Assembly (NCBI GenBank): GCA_028551475.1
Contig: CM052354.1
Location: 20,235,258-20,299,257 of the forward strand
Source of the DNA: Casuarina equisetifolia
Taxonomy: Eukaryota; Streptophyta; Magnoliopsida; Fagales; Casuarinaceae
Length of the DNA: 64,000 nucleotides
Direction of reading: 5' to 3'
Shown: piece after piece, positions 50,441-62,366 of the stretch
Layout of the letters: each line of letters opens with the position of its first letter
Position numbering within the stretch: position 1 is the first letter of the stretch
Program-made: the position numbers and the translations under genes
Notes under the pieces: model-generated
What the model saw: the letters and a program-made list of their open reading frames with translations, nothing else
The model's database searches: none
Told to the model about the DNA's origin: nothing

Positions 50441-51303
50441 ATCTTGATCTTCATTAACTATTTCGCTGACCTGTATAATCTAAAACCTTAAAAGATTCCA
50501 TCTCACATGGAGATCCAAACTCAAGTATTCAAATTTCAATTTTTAGTCGGAGGACGCAGCCACTCATCTCGTGTTGGGTTTTGATCAACTCAGTTTAATC
50601 CCGTAGAAGTAACGAGCTTGCTGGATACCTTGCCTCTGGCACAAGAAGGTAATCTTAAGCAAAGAACATCACCAATTCTTAACTCAGAGTCTTGCCTACT
50701 TTTGGATACGTTAATCATGCTATCCTAAAGATTAATGCACGAAAAGAACAATAAATATTGCATAAAAAAAATTATTTGACTTCAATTCATCCTTCACTTT
50801 GACTCTTTGACTCCATAAAAAATAATTGATTAGCATTTAACCCTTCCCTAAATTCGTTGCTCTTGCCTTTTTTTTTTTTTGCACCCATCAGCCTCAAGAA
50901 AAATTCCATGCAACGTAGATCTAGTTCCTAGAAAAAAAAAAAAAAAAAGCTTGTAGAGACCACTAAAACAGGCCGTAAGGTTCAAAATAATCGACATCAA
51001 AACTTCTGCTTCGGCGTGTTTACTTACAACTTCTCTTTTCACATTTTCCCCCTTTCTTTTTAAGATAAGGACTTGGATTTCGAAATAATACGATAAATTA
51101 AGAAAGTAAACCGAGAATCAAGAGACATTAGATTGAACAAGTTTTTATTTAATTTAAAATTCAGCCAGCCTCAAGAGACAGCTCATTAGTACACACTCTT
51201 ACAACATACGATGATATGATTATTACAGCTAGTCACCTCTTATCTCTAGCTACGATGCTAGAGCCAGGAGTCGACCTCATTATTCTGCACATGCATGGTG
51301 CAA
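50441..51303. other. Intergenic region and 3' flank of 2S albumin copy 1
   Basis: No gene. The last ~150 bp before 51304 (GATGATATGATTATTACAGCTAGTCACC..TATCTC) recur downstream of the other two 2S albumin copies (53100 and 62270), so they are probably transcribed 3' UTR. Confidence 0.5.
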
Positions 51304-51735
51304 CTAGAAAGAGGAGGAGCGAATTTGGCACTGCCCGGGGCTGAGGCGGCATTGACGTGGCAAGTTCCGAGCACTCTCCAAAATCTCCCGCCCTTCCTCT
51401 CCCTCGAACTCAGTCTGCTGCTGCCTCACCGCCTGCCTCACTCCCTCACATCGGCACTGCTCGTCCAACTGTCTCAGCTGCTGACAGCACTGCTGCAAAT
51501 GCTGCTGCTGGTTGCTCTCTTCATAGCCCCCAAACTCGCTCTGCTGCCTCAGATATCGCTGGCAGTGGTTGAGGTTTTGCAGACGTTGAATCTGCTGCTG
51601 GCACCTCCTCCCTCCGCTCTCGTTGTTATCGTCCTCGTCGATGTCCACAGTTGTTATGGTGGTACGGTAGGCAGTGGCATGGGCGATCAACAAAAGGGCT
51701 GCTAAAAGAGCTGAGAGGGTTGTGAACCTGGCCAT
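51304..51735 (-). CDS. 2S albumin seed storage protein, copy 1
   Basis: 143 aa, intronless. N-terminal signal peptide (about residues 1-21, LLAALLLIAHATA), an acidic propeptide segment (IDEDDNNE), then the eight-cysteine 2S albumin pattern: C-x(n)-C in the small-subunit part, CCQQL and CRCEG in the large-subunit part, and two C-terminal cysteines (RQC, GQC). Gln/Arg/Glu-rich, as expected for a nitrogen and sulphur store in seed protein bodies. Members of this family in walnut and hazelnut are known food allergens; this is stated by family only. Upstream it has a TATA box and two RY (CATGCA) elements typical of seed genes. Confidence 0.94.
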   Translation of the reverse strand: MARFTTLSALLAALLLIAHATAYRTTITTVDIDEDDNNESGGRRCQQQIQRLQNLNHCQRYLRQQSEFGGYEESNQQQHLQQCCQQLRQLDEQCRCEGVRQAVRQQQTEFEGEEGREILESARNLPRQCRLSPGQCQIRSSSF

Positions 51736-51802
51736 CGTTGTGGTGTGAAAGGCTTTGGACAGTGAAAGGTTTTGATGAAACCCTCAGGTGGTAGGGTGGG
51801 TG

Positions 51803-51935
51803 TTTATAGTGGATTTTGGGGTGTGCATGTAAAGAACGTGTAAGGAGAGGTGGTCAGGTTGGTTTGGGGTTATCGCCGGTGTGGCTGTGCGTGGTAGGGT
51901 TGGTGCTTTGGTGCTTCCACGTATGTTTCCATGCA
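51803..51935 (-). promoter_or_regulatory. Seed-type promoter of 2S albumin copy 1 (TATA and RY elements)
   Basis: On the - strand: CTATAAACA (51809-51801) as TATA box, about 70 bp before the ATG, and RY motifs CATGCA at 51829-51824 and, on the opposite strand, at 51930-51935. RY elements are bound by ABI3/FUS3/LEC2-type B3 factors in seeds. Confidence 0.65.
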
Positions 51936-53193
51936 GATGCTGCCAGAAACTTGTTCGTTTAGCTGTCATATTTAGACCAACATTCTATAATAGCAACTAA
52001 ACTTGGTTTAGGTTAGAATTAAAGAAGCGGATGTTAGGCGATTAGAAGTTCTGGAATATAACTACATCGGCCAGATAATTCGACTGTAGAAGAATCGTGG
52101 TAAGATTTCATTAACTAGGTTGTTTGGGTTTTATTGAAGAGAGAATTAGTATCCAATCAATATTTTATAATACATGCACTCAAATTTATATATTTAAGTG
52201 TCAAATTTAAGATCAAAAGGTCAAAATCTTACCAATTTACTATTAGTAGATGATTGATTATTTACTCGGTTAGATAAAAGAAAATGAAATTTCACTATAT
52301 AGATATTTTTGGATGTAAGCACAATTTTAATGCTTCATAAGGGCCGTCATGGAGGACAAGAATAAGAAAAGAAGCCTGAAAAAAGTTTATCAACAAAGAA
52401 GTGTAGAAAATCATGATAAGCGAAACAACTTGAAGATACAATAAAAATGATGGAAATATATGGAAGAAAGAACTATAAAAATTAGGGCAAAACCTATACA
52501 TTTCTCTGAATTTTGTCCTACAGAATTAGTCCTCGCTGAATTTGTTGTTCTTCCTACCTGTGCACCCGTCTGTCCTTTCACATTCTATGAAACACTTTGT
52601 TGCCGATCAAGTGCTTGTACATAACACTAGAACAAACCCCTAACGTTTCACATTAGCCGATTGCATAGTTTTTTTCTTTACTTAAAAGGGTGTCGAACTC
52701 AAGATTTGAGGGTCATCTACTAACAAACTTGCCACGTGAGTTGTTGGTCTCGGAATGATTGCATAGTTTATCTTGTCAAAAATTTATCAAGAAAATATAG
52801 GGTTTTCCATTGAGCCTTTTCTGATCATCGTTACAACCAGTACAAAACCACCCTCGTATGAGATTTATTCTTTACTCCGATTTCTTTTTGAAGTAGGGAG
52901 TTGGATTTTGGCATCACTATCCTGTAATTAAGCGCGGTTTTCAGCAAGTGCATGAGAGCGAGGAGACCTCATTTATCAGATTATTAAACAAGTAGAGTAG
53001 GAAATCAAGAAGGTTTTGACTTTAAAATATCTTTATTTCATTTAAGAGACAGCATACAAAGCCTTTAGAGACTGCGTACATCTACACATTCTATTACACA
53101 CGATGATGTGTTCACGTCTAGTCACCATTTATCTCGAGCTACAATGCTAGAGCAAGCTGTGACCCTCATTATCGTCTACACGCATGGCGTCCT
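51936..53193. other. Spacer between 2S albumin copy 1 and the pseudogene
   Basis: No gene. The segments at 52305-52370 and 52510-52640 resemble 60715-60780 and 61030-61160, which marks the tandem-duplication unit. Confidence 0.45.
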
Positions 53194-53518
53194 CTAGAAC
53201 GAGGGGAAGCCCATTTCACAGCGCCGGGGGCTGAGGCCGCATTCGTCTGGCAAGTTCTCAGCCATCTCCATAATCTCCTGCCCACCCCGGAACCCACCCA
53301 TCTGCTGCATGACCACCCGCCTCAGCCCCTCACATCGGCACTGCGGGTCCATTTGTCTCAGCTGGCGACAGCAATCCTGGAAATGCTGCTGTTGGTTGCC
53401 GCCTTCGTAACCTCCACCCCCGAATTAATTGTCTTTGCTGCATCAAATACTGCCGGCAGTGGTAGAGGTGTTGCTGTTGCTCCATCTGCTCGCGGCACCT
53501 CCCTATAGGGCCCCGGTT

Positions 53519-53523
53519 GTTAT
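53519..53523. repeat. Target-site duplication (left) of copia element 2
   Basis: GTTAT directly before the 5' LTR; the same 5 bp directly follow the 3' LTR at 59156-59160. Intact copy 3 has a single GTTAT at the corresponding place (62687-62691). Confidence 0.95.
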
Positions 53524-53737
53524 TGTTAACGCACAACTATCTCACCAAACTTGCTGTCATATTAAGCCCACAATTTAAGCTTAATATCCTTGTAATTATT
53601 GTACATATTTTGACTTTTCTTATTAGTTTAGGTCTTGCTCCCTATATATGTAATGCAAGCATATTTGTAAATCAACACAGCAATATAGAATTATTCCGCT
53701 CACTTAAAGGCTTTCTCTCTATTCACCTTTTCTTACA
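53524..53737 (+). repeat. 5' LTR of copia element 2
   Basis: 214 bp. It differs from the 3' LTR at 11 positions by my hand alignment (10 transitions, 1 transversion, no gap). Confidence 0.95.
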
Positions 53738-53750
53738 TGGTACCTGAGCC
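53738..53750 (+). other. Primer-binding site of copia element 2
   Basis: TGGTACCTGAGCC begins directly at the LTR end and matches the initiator-Met tRNA-type site (TGGTATCAGAGCC) with three mismatches. Confidence 0.85.
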
Positions 53751-54271
53751 GTTCTTTCCTACGACCTTAATTTTGCTTCCGCATCTCCATTCCCAAGCCA
53801 TTCTTTTTGAGTTTTGACGAGCGTTCTCTTGCTGTCTTCTCTTTCCGGCCATCCCAATCACTTTTTAAGGTTTTTTCTCTTCAATTTCCTCCCTTTCATT
53901 TCCTCCCTTTTTTTCTTACCCGTGTTTGGTCTTTCATCCTTTGTCTCTTTTCCTTTTCAATTCTCTTTTCTCTTTCCTGAACCTTTTTTCCTCTCCACCT
54001 CACGTATACCACTTTTCTCTCTCCTGTACCTTTTCTCCACTTCATGCATACCAACAACTTTCTCTCTCTCCTATTTTTACTCAACCTCATATAAGTCATG
54101 CCCCTTTCTGTCTACTCTTTTTCTTTTTTGTCCTTTTCCTATTCACATAACCACATAAACCCACGCCGTTTTATTTCTTTTCTTTCTTTCCTATTAACCC
54201 TAGCCGCCCTCTCTATTGTTTTTCTCATTTACCTAATTTCCAAACCCTAGCCGCCACCCTAATTCTTCCCT

Positions 54272-57200
54272 ATGGCTGTCGAAAACAACACTTCTCTCTC
54301 TCTTCTTCGTGACCAGTATCATCTCACTGCCGCCGATCTCCAACCAGCATGTATAGTGTCTCAAAAGCTCACCAGTGAGGCCAATTGGCATGTCTGGAGT
54401 GAGCAAATCCTCACGGTGTTTCTTGCTCAAAATAAGATGGGCTTTCTAACTGGCACGCTATTGCGACCTACAGAAGCTGGCGATGCCACTAACCGTTAGG
54501 ACCAGTGTCATGTAGCTGTGAAAACGTGGTTAACCCACTCCGTCGATTCATCCTTTGAGCCCATGGTTTCCACCTTTGCCATCGTCGTCGAGGTCTGGCA
54601 ACTACTTCGGGATAATTTCAACCGGATTAGCGGGACTTAAAAATTCTCCTTGAAACAAGCCATCGGCGACCTTTGCATGTCTCCTAGTACCTCTAGTACT
54701 GAGCTTACCTCCTTCTACCTCTGTTTGAAAGAGCTTTGGGGTGCTTTAGATGCCCAACAGCCTCAACTTCATTGTTGTTGTGGTGGCACTTGTGAAACCG
54801 GCAAGCTATTTCGCCGTCGCGAGGAGGAAGATCGCTCCTTGAAGCTATTATTAGCTCTACTGGAAGAGTTCTCCACCCTTCGCTCATCTATTATGTCCCG
54901 TGACGAGCTTCCGACTGTGGAGAAGCTTTATTCGCTGGCAAAACAAGACCTTTAGCGCGCCACTACTGACAGCCATCCCTCTCTTGGTGGTGATGCCACT
55001 GCTTTTCAAACACAATGCTCCAAACCTCATTATAGGTCGGGCATTATCCCTTTGCACGTAGGTTGGCCCTCCTTGGCTGGGCTGGCTCAGCATGTTGGGC
55101 TAGGTGGGTTCACACCACTAGCTCAAGTCTCTCCTTCTAGGCCTTTTTGTACCCTCTGCAATAGGCCCGGTCACCTCAAGGACAATTGCTATCTCCTTGT
55201 GGGCTTCCCAATAGGTGGTAAGCCCAAGCCTCACAGTGGGTCTCGCCACAAGTCCACATCTACTAGACCTTTAGCCCATGCTACCTCTACTCTTAGCCCC
55301 CCTACTCCATCTTCTATTGGGGGCAATGATCCTATTAGCTATGGACCCCCCTTATCACCTCACTTGGTCTCCTCTAGTGGGCCTACTTTTGGTCCATCAC
55401 ACCACCCACCAACTCCGAGTGCTAGTATTTTAGGCCACCTGCCTCCTAGCTCTGGTAGTGCCTTTGGTGGGTCCACTGGGCTCCAATTGACCGAGGATCA
55501 ACAACACAAGCTCCTTATCCTTATCAATCAAATAGGTCCCTCTGATCCATTCACAGGTACGACTTTTTCTTGTTCACCCATTTCATCTTCTTGGATTATC
55601 AACTTAAGGACCACTGATCACATTACATGTAACTTCCATGTTCTTGATTCTGTTTCTCCATGTATTACACTTATTAACATCACATTACCTAATAAAACAC
55701 TTAGTCCTGTCACCCACATTGGCCATTGTTGCCTTTGTCCTAAACTTCACCTCAATAATGTTCTCTATGTTCCTCGTTTCCAGCATAATTTGCTTTCTAT
55801 TCAGAAACTAACCAGTGACAATAATTGTGTGGCTCTTTTCTTCAACCAATTTTGTGTTTTTCAGGACCGTACGACTAGGGCTCTGATCGGGCTCGGCAAG
55901 GCTGATCGCGGGTTTTATTATCTTTGTTTTGATTTTCCTGCTCATTTTCATTCTGTCTTTTCTGATTATTTAACTTCCATTCAAACTTATTTTTGTACTC
56001 CAACTCAACCTTTGGGTTATAATTTCATTTCTATCAATAATATTTCTTATGAGCTTTTACATAAACGATTAGGTCATTTTTGTTTGAAAACTCTTACTTC
56101 TTCTGGTCATTCCATTACTTGCCCTCCTTCTTTTACTTGCACTGTGTGTCCCTTCGCCAAACAAACACACCAACCTTTCCCCACCCGTTATAGTACCACT
56201 CGTTTTATTTTTGAGTTGGTGCATATAGACGTTTGGGGTCCTTATCAGACTCCTACCCATGATGGTGCTAGATACTTTCTTACCATTGTGGACGATTTTT
56301 CTCGTGCTACTTGGACATTTCTTCTTAAATTTAAAAGTCAAGTTTTTTCCAAAATTCAATACTTCATCTCACTTGTCCAAACCTAATTTGGCTTTCTTGT
56401 CCGCCGCATTCGCTTTGACAACGATGCCAAATTTTTCTCCTCTGAATGTCGCTCTTTCCTCTCTCAACTTGGTATCTTGCATGAATCCTCTTACATCCAC
56501 ACTCCCCAGCAAAATGAAGTTGTTGAACGCAAACATCGACATCTATTAGATGTTGCTCGAGCCTTGATGTTTCAAGCTCACATCCCTCCTTTTTTTTAGG
56601 TGAATGCCTCTTCACTACCACTTACCTTATTAACCGTCTCCCTTCTTCATCTCTTTATGGTCTCAGCCTTTTTGAAAAACTTTTTGGCAAACCTCCTATC
56701 CTTGACCATCTTTGTGTTTTTAGTTGCCGTTGTTATGCCACCACCTTAGGTGTTCATGACAAATTTAGCCCTCGTGTCACTCCTTGCATTTTCATGAGTT
56801 ATCCCTCCTCTCAGAAGGGTTACCATTTATATGATCCTGTTACTTGTCATTTCTTTGTTAGTCATGATGTTATTTTTCAGGAAACGGTCTTTCCCTTCTC
56901 TTTTTCTTCTCGTTCTTCTTTTGATTCTTTGCCCACTACAGATAGCTTGTCGGCCTCGATGCCTTCGATTCTTTCCTATCCCAATACTTATACCTTATCC
57001 TCCTTACCCGTTAACCTACCTGATTTTCCTGATTGTCCCTCTCCTTTAGTTACCCTTCCCGAGTCACTACCTATTGACTCCACCCTTCTCGAGTCACTAC
57101 CTCCTGACTCCACCCTTCAACCCTTCACCATCCCCGCTATTGACCTTTATATTGACCTTCATATTTTCCTACCCCTTGTTCCTTCTGAGCCTTCCCTTCA

Positions 57201-58934
57201 CCACTCTACCCGTTCTACCCATCCTCCCATTTGGACCTCGGATTATCTGTGTCCTACCCTACCTACCTCTTCATGCACCTCTTTATATCCCATTTCCAAT
57301 TATGTTTCCCTCCACCATTGTCACCCTCCTTATCAACACTTTATTGCCTCCATCTCTACCACCCAAGAACCTTCCTACTACTGTGAAGTTGTTACTAACC
57401 CTAATCAGGTTGCTATCATGGATGTTGAGCTTGCTGCCCTTGAGGCAAACCATACTTGGGATGTGGTTCCTTTGCTCCTTGGTCAACGTCCTATTAGATG
57501 TAAATGGGTTTACAAGATCAAATACCATGCCGACGGTTCCATTGATGGTTACAAAGCTCGACTAGTCACTAAAAGTTTTAGTTAGCGTAAAGGGATTGAC
57601 TTTCACGACACCTTTTCTCTTACAGCGAAGCATGTCACTGTCCATCTCATTCTTACTATTGCCGCTATTCATCATTGGCCACTTTATCAGATGGATGTCC
57701 AAAATGTCTTTCTCCATGGTGATCTCTTTAAGGAAGTTTATATGCAACTTCCCCCCAGATTTCACAATCAGGGGGAGTCTTTTGTTTGTAAATTGTGAAA
57801 ATCTCTCTATGGGTTGAAGCAAGCTTCTAGGCAATGGAATGCAAAATTTACTAGAGCCCTACTTGCCCATGGTTTCACACAATCCTATCATGACTACTAC
57901 TTATTCACCAAAAGAAGAGGTACTTCCTTTGTAGCCCTACTTATTTATGTTGATGACATCTTGATTACAAGAAATAGTCAAGGGGCAATCTCAGATCTTA
58001 AACAATATCTGCATGTTACTTTCTTAATGAAAGACCTTGGTCAATCCAAATTTTTCTTGGGTCTTGAAATTGCTCGATCTCCAGATGGCATAGCATTAAG
58101 TCAGCGAAAATACGCACTAGAATTGATTTATGAAGTAGGCCTTGCTGGATCCAAGCCATCCTTGATTCCTATGAAACAAAATAAGAAATTCACAAGCATT
58201 GAGTATGATACGAGTTTTGAAGAAAAGTTAGATGATCCACCTCTTGCTGATCCATCAGTATATCAGCGATTTGTTGGAAGACTGATTTACCAACACTCAC
58301 CAGACCTGATATTACTTTCCCGGTCCAATTTCTTAGTCAATTTATGCATGATCCAAAATAGTCCCACATGGAGGCTGCTTTAAAAGTCATTACATACCTC
58401 AAAAGTTGCCCAAGACTTGGTCTCATGTTTCCATCCTCATCTCAGTTTGAGTTATGTGCTTATTGTGACTCCAACTACAACACATGTCTTATGACCAGAC
58501 GATCCACCACCAGATTCTGTATTATGTTAGGCAATTCTTTGATATTATGGCGGTCCAAGAAACAACCAACTGTCTCACTATCTTCTGCAGAAGCAAAATA
58601 TCGAGCCATGCAGGTCACCACTTGTGAAATAGTTTGGATCATTAGACTACTTAAGAATTTTGGTTTTTACATGAAGCGTCATGCACTACTACATTGTGAC
58701 AATGAAGCTGCAGAAAAGATCGCAACTAATCCCATTTTTCATGAGCGTACTAAACATATTAAAGTCGAATGCCATTATGTCCGAGAAAAGCTTCAACAAG
58801 GAATCATCATTACAAGACATATTTCCACAAAAAAACAATCTGCAGATTTATTGACAAAGACACTTTGCAGTAAACAACATTGGCACCTTCTCTCCAAGCT
58901 CGGAATATTTGACTTGTTCCAATCTCCGGCTTGA
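54272..58934 (+). pseudogene. Broken gag-pol of copia element 2
   Basis: Domains in copia order: gag from 54272; a CCHC zinc knuckle (CTLCNRPGHLKDNC) at 55148-55189; a protease site near 55592 where the usual W-x-x-D-S-G reads WIINLR, so the catalytic Asp is lost; pre-integrase HKRLGH; integrase with D (HIDVWG), D (FDNDAKF) and E (NEVVERKHR), about 56200-56540; reverse transcriptase from about 57370 (CKWVYKIK, LYGLKQASRQW, YVDDILI); RNase H 58368-58934 (CDSN, SSAEAKY, HCDNEAA). In-frame stops interrupt it (for example near 54497, 54639, 54952, 56384, 56597, 57583 and 57797), and there are at least two frame slips (about 56600-56790 and 58290-58370). Confidence 0.93.
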
Positions 58935-58941
58935 GGGGGAG
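58933..58941 (+). other. Polypurine tract of copia element 2
   Basis: GAGGGGGAG directly before the 3' LTR; the plus-strand primer of reverse transcription. Confidence 0.85.
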
Positions 58942-59155
58942 TGTTAATGCACAACTATCTCACCAAACTTGCTACCATATTAAGCCCACAATTTAGGCTT
59001 AATATCCTTGTAATTATTGTACATATTTTGACTTTTCTTATTAGTTTAGGTCTTGCTCCCTATATATGTAATGCAAGCACACTTGTAAATCAACACAGCA
59101 ATATAGAATTATTCCACTCATTCAAAGGTTTTCTCTCTCTTCACCTTTTCTTACA
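58942..59155 (+). repeat. 3' LTR of copia element 2
   Basis: 214 bp, same ends as the 5' LTR, followed by GTTAT at 59156-59160. Confidence 0.95.
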
Positions 59156-59340
59156 GTTATCGTCCTCGCTAATCTCTGTAGTTGTTATGGTGGAATGATA
59201 GGCAGTGGCATGGGAGATCAACAGAAGGGCTGCCAAAAGAGCTGCTAATGTTGTGGAACTGGCCATTGTTTTGGTATGAAAAGATTGGGACAATGAAATG
59301 TTTTTGTTGGAGATTGTCGCGGAGGTGGAATTGGTGGGTA

Positions 59341-59472
59341 TTTATAGAAGGTGTTAAGGTGTGCATGTAAAGATCGTGTAAGGGGAGGTGGTTGGGCTGG
59401 TTTTGGCATATCTCGACAGTGGCTGTGCGTGGTAGCGGTGGTGCCTCTTGCTTCCACGCAAGTTTCCATGCA
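59341..59472 (-). promoter_or_regulatory. Intact-looking promoter of the broken 2S albumin copy 2
   Basis: CTATAAA (59347-59341) and two CATGCA elements (59367-59362, and 59467-59472 on the other strand) are preserved in the same arrangement as copy 1, although the gene behind them is dead. Confidence 0.6.
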
Positions 59473-62366
59473 AATACCACCAGAAAGAGAATGGTTTCTT
59501 TGGTTGTTAGATTTCTTTTAGATCAACTTACAAGCACATTATTTGATTGTGAATAACTAAGGCATACAATTTTAAAGGAAGTGGAAGCTAGGCAATCACT
59601 AGGCTAGAATGCATGCACATTTGATACATTTGATAGCTCTTTTTTTTCTTTTCTTTTTTTATGTTACATAAAGGGGATAAGATGATTTGAAACCACAATC
59701 TTAATATTTTCCACCAATAGCCTTGTCATTGAACTATTGATTTGCTTAATTTGGCAACTAATTGGTAGATTAAAGATTGATCTTTATATAGTTATATTAC
59801 TCATGTGAAGAGCTTCTCTATTTAGAAATATTAGACATTCTTAAGTGAATACTTTATTGTATCACAGTTAGCAGATTCCAAATTCAATTTTTTTTTAAGA
59901 TGAATTGTAATATTAAGGTATGCCTTTAAGTTTTTATACTATCTTATTCTTTAATGAATAAATTTACATGTTCATCAAAAAAAGAAAAAGAAATTAATTT
60001 TTTCCCTCAAAACTAGTCCTTAAAAAGGGAATATTTAAACACATAAAAAGATTGAGTAAAAATATTAACAATATGAAACAATTTGTATGTTTAATACACC
60101 CCTCATTCTTATCATAGAAAAAATCACACATTTTTTTTTAAAGTTAGGTAAAGGGAGGAGAGTGGTGTCTTAAACTATACAATGATGTGAAATTATAGAC
60201 ACTTCAAATTTGTAATTAGGTATTACACTTGAATTTAGATTTTAATACCATATTAGAAAGGGTCAACTCCATTTCTTAAAAGCCAATCAATAAAAGATGG
60301 GATCACTTAAATATAATGAGGATACTAAGTTAAAATATTAATAATGTGAAACAATTATTGTTTTTAACATATAAGTTTTTTTCTAAAGCTTGGAAAATCA
60401 TAAGAACTTCATTTAAAAGGGATAAAGCAGTGAGGTGAAATTGCAAAATCAATAAATGATGGGATATTTTTATTAAACATAAGTTTTAATACTATATTAG
60501 AAGAATCTAACTTTATCGTTCAAAATTGGTCTTTGAAAGAAAGGGATGCCTAGAATATATAAAAGATATAAAGCCAAAATATTGCTGATATGGGATAATC
60601 AGTATTTAAAAAAGCTAATTGATAGAATGAATCATAATTTCTTATGTTGAATGGTTTAACCTGTTTTAAGTAAAAAGAAAACGTAACTTGAATATTTTTA
60701 AGCACAAAAATTTGGATGTCAACATAATTTTGATGCTCTACCAGAGCCGTTATGAAGGAGAGGAATAAGAAAAGAAACTGATGAATTAGATTATCTAGTG
60801 AATATATAAGTACAATCATTCCAACTTCTTTAAAGTTGTGGAGAAACGAACGGAAAATAAAGGAAGAAAAAAAAGGGTCTGTAACTGAACTAAGAAATAT
60901 TTTTCAGCACTAGAGCCAGGATTTTAGCATTGAACACCAAATTAGAAATGAGAATATATGTACTAAGATTTATGGTAGGTCAAATTTGAGCCAAATTTTT
61001 GGGCAGAAATAATACCTTCAGACGTAGATTTTTAGGAATTCTATACTTCCCTCAATTGCTGCTCTTCCTAATTTTGAACTCTCTGCCCCTTCAAATTCTT
61101 GAATACGTCGACGCAAGAGATTCTGTTTCCTTACAAATACTTGTACAGAACGCTAGAACAACCCGGGCTGTAACTTTAATCGAATGCCTAATTGATCTTG
61201 CCAAAACTTTATCCAAAAGAGGGAATGTTTACCGGTAAGCTTTCTCTTATGCTTGTACAACAAGCACCAAACTATGCTAAGATGACATTTATGTTTACTT
61301 CATTTCTCTCGACTCAAAATTTCCCTTCTTTTTAATGCAAGGACTGTTGGACTATTTTCAATAGTTCTCACTAATGTGGGCTTATCTCAATATAATTGTT
61401 TATCTTTAATTGTTTTATATATATTATTTTGTGGTCCATTTGTATGAGATATGTTAGATTCATTATTATTAAATATGAGACTGGCTAGTGTATGTTGTAT
61501 AAAACAATGATGAGTTGGACTATATTGGTAGCACACTTTGTAAATGGCTAAGATTTCTCATTTGCCTCTCAATATATGCACTATGAGTTTACATTTGGTG
61601 AAAATTATATTGGTGGATTAAGAGGTGTTATATATCTAAGTCTATTACTATATCATGCATAGTAACACGTTTTTATAAGTATTGTGTACAGTATTGTGCA
61701 TAGTAAAAAATACTTTTACATATAATGAATTGATAAATGAATGAGAAGATAAGAGAGAGATAGACAAGAGACAAGAGAGCTTCCATTGTATGTTATGAAT
61801 GGCCTCTCCATGATCTTGTAGACAAAGCTTTCTCATCAGCCAGTGGTTCTAGAGAGAACAAAGGAGTAAATCAAGCTATCATCCTTAGTTAAGATGAGCT
61901 ATCAGTTCGCTAGAATGGGCTCCAAAGCAAGTATGTTCATTCTTTGCTTGTTAAACTTTGTGTTTTAGATAAGTAGCAAGATCTTGGTTTTGAGCTCAAA
62001 CATTCATTCTCTGTTTGTTAAACTTTGTGTTCTAGATGAGTAACAAGGTCTTGGTTTTGAGCTCTTTTGAGCTCAGTTTTTCTAACAAGGACTTGTATTT
62101 TGGCATGATCATCCCACAAACATGGTTATCAGCAAGCATAGGAAACGAAGACCTCATTTGTTGATAATAAGCAAGTAGAGTAGGAAATCAAGAAGCTTTT
62201 GACTTTAACAAGTTTTATTTATACAATAGACAGCCTACAAAGCATCAAAGACTGCTCCTAACTACACACACGATGATGTGTTCATCACGGCTAGTCACCA
62301 TTTATCTCGAGCTACAATGCTAGAGCAAGCTGTGACCCTTATTATCGTCTACACGCATGGCGTCCT
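59473..62366. other. Intergenic region between the split 2S albumin and copy 3
   Basis: AT-rich, no gene recognised. 60715-61160 shares segments with 52305-52640 (duplication unit). A 67-bp tandem repeat lies at 61936-62069. The last ~130 bp are the 3' flank of copy 3, shared with 53100-53193. Confidence 0.5.
61936..62069 (+). repeat. 67-bp tandem duplication
   Basis: Two copies (61936-62002 and 62003-62069) of a unit starting TTCATTCT.TG.TTGTTAAAC and ending TTGGTTTTGAGCTC, with few mismatches. Confidence 0.85.

Larger units (their letters stand above)
53524..59155 (+). mobile_element. Ty1/copia LTR retrotransposon 2 (non-autonomous by decay)
   Basis: 5632 bp, bounded by 214-bp LTRs that start TGTTAA and end TTACA, with the perfect GTTAT duplication. 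Primer-binding site TGGTACCTGAGCC at 53738-53750; polypurine tract GAGGGGGAG at 58933-58941. Gag-pol runs on the + strand, opposite to the albumin gene. The structure is complete, but the coding region is broken by stops and frame shifts. Confidence 0.97.
53194..59266 (-). pseudogene. 2S albumin copy 2, split by a copia element and frameshifted
   Basis: The 5' part (59266-59156: MASSTTLAAL..., signal peptide and propeptide start) and the 3' part (53523-53194) are separated by a 5632-bp retrotransposon inserted in the propeptide region (EDDNN). The 3' part also has a 4-bp insertion relative to copy 3 near 53426-53432 (GAATTAATTG versus GGATTG), which shifts the frame after QQRQ. It therefore has two independent lesions. 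The remaining sequence closely matches copy 3, so it was an ordinary 2S albumin gene. Confidence 0.93.

Noticed and set aside
51295-51705. 136-aa Leu-rich frame on the + strand
   Set aside because: Antisense of 2S albumin copy 1: Gln/Cys-rich coding DNA reads as Leu/Ala-rich on the other strand.
53814-54158. Phe/Ser/Leu-rich frame at 53814-54158
   Set aside because: A pyrimidine-rich untranslated leader of the copia element produces this composition; no domain is present.
57074-57565. 163-aa Pro/Leu-rich frame
   Set aside because: Alternate frame of the copia element 2 pol region, whose reading frame gives recognisable reverse transcriptase.
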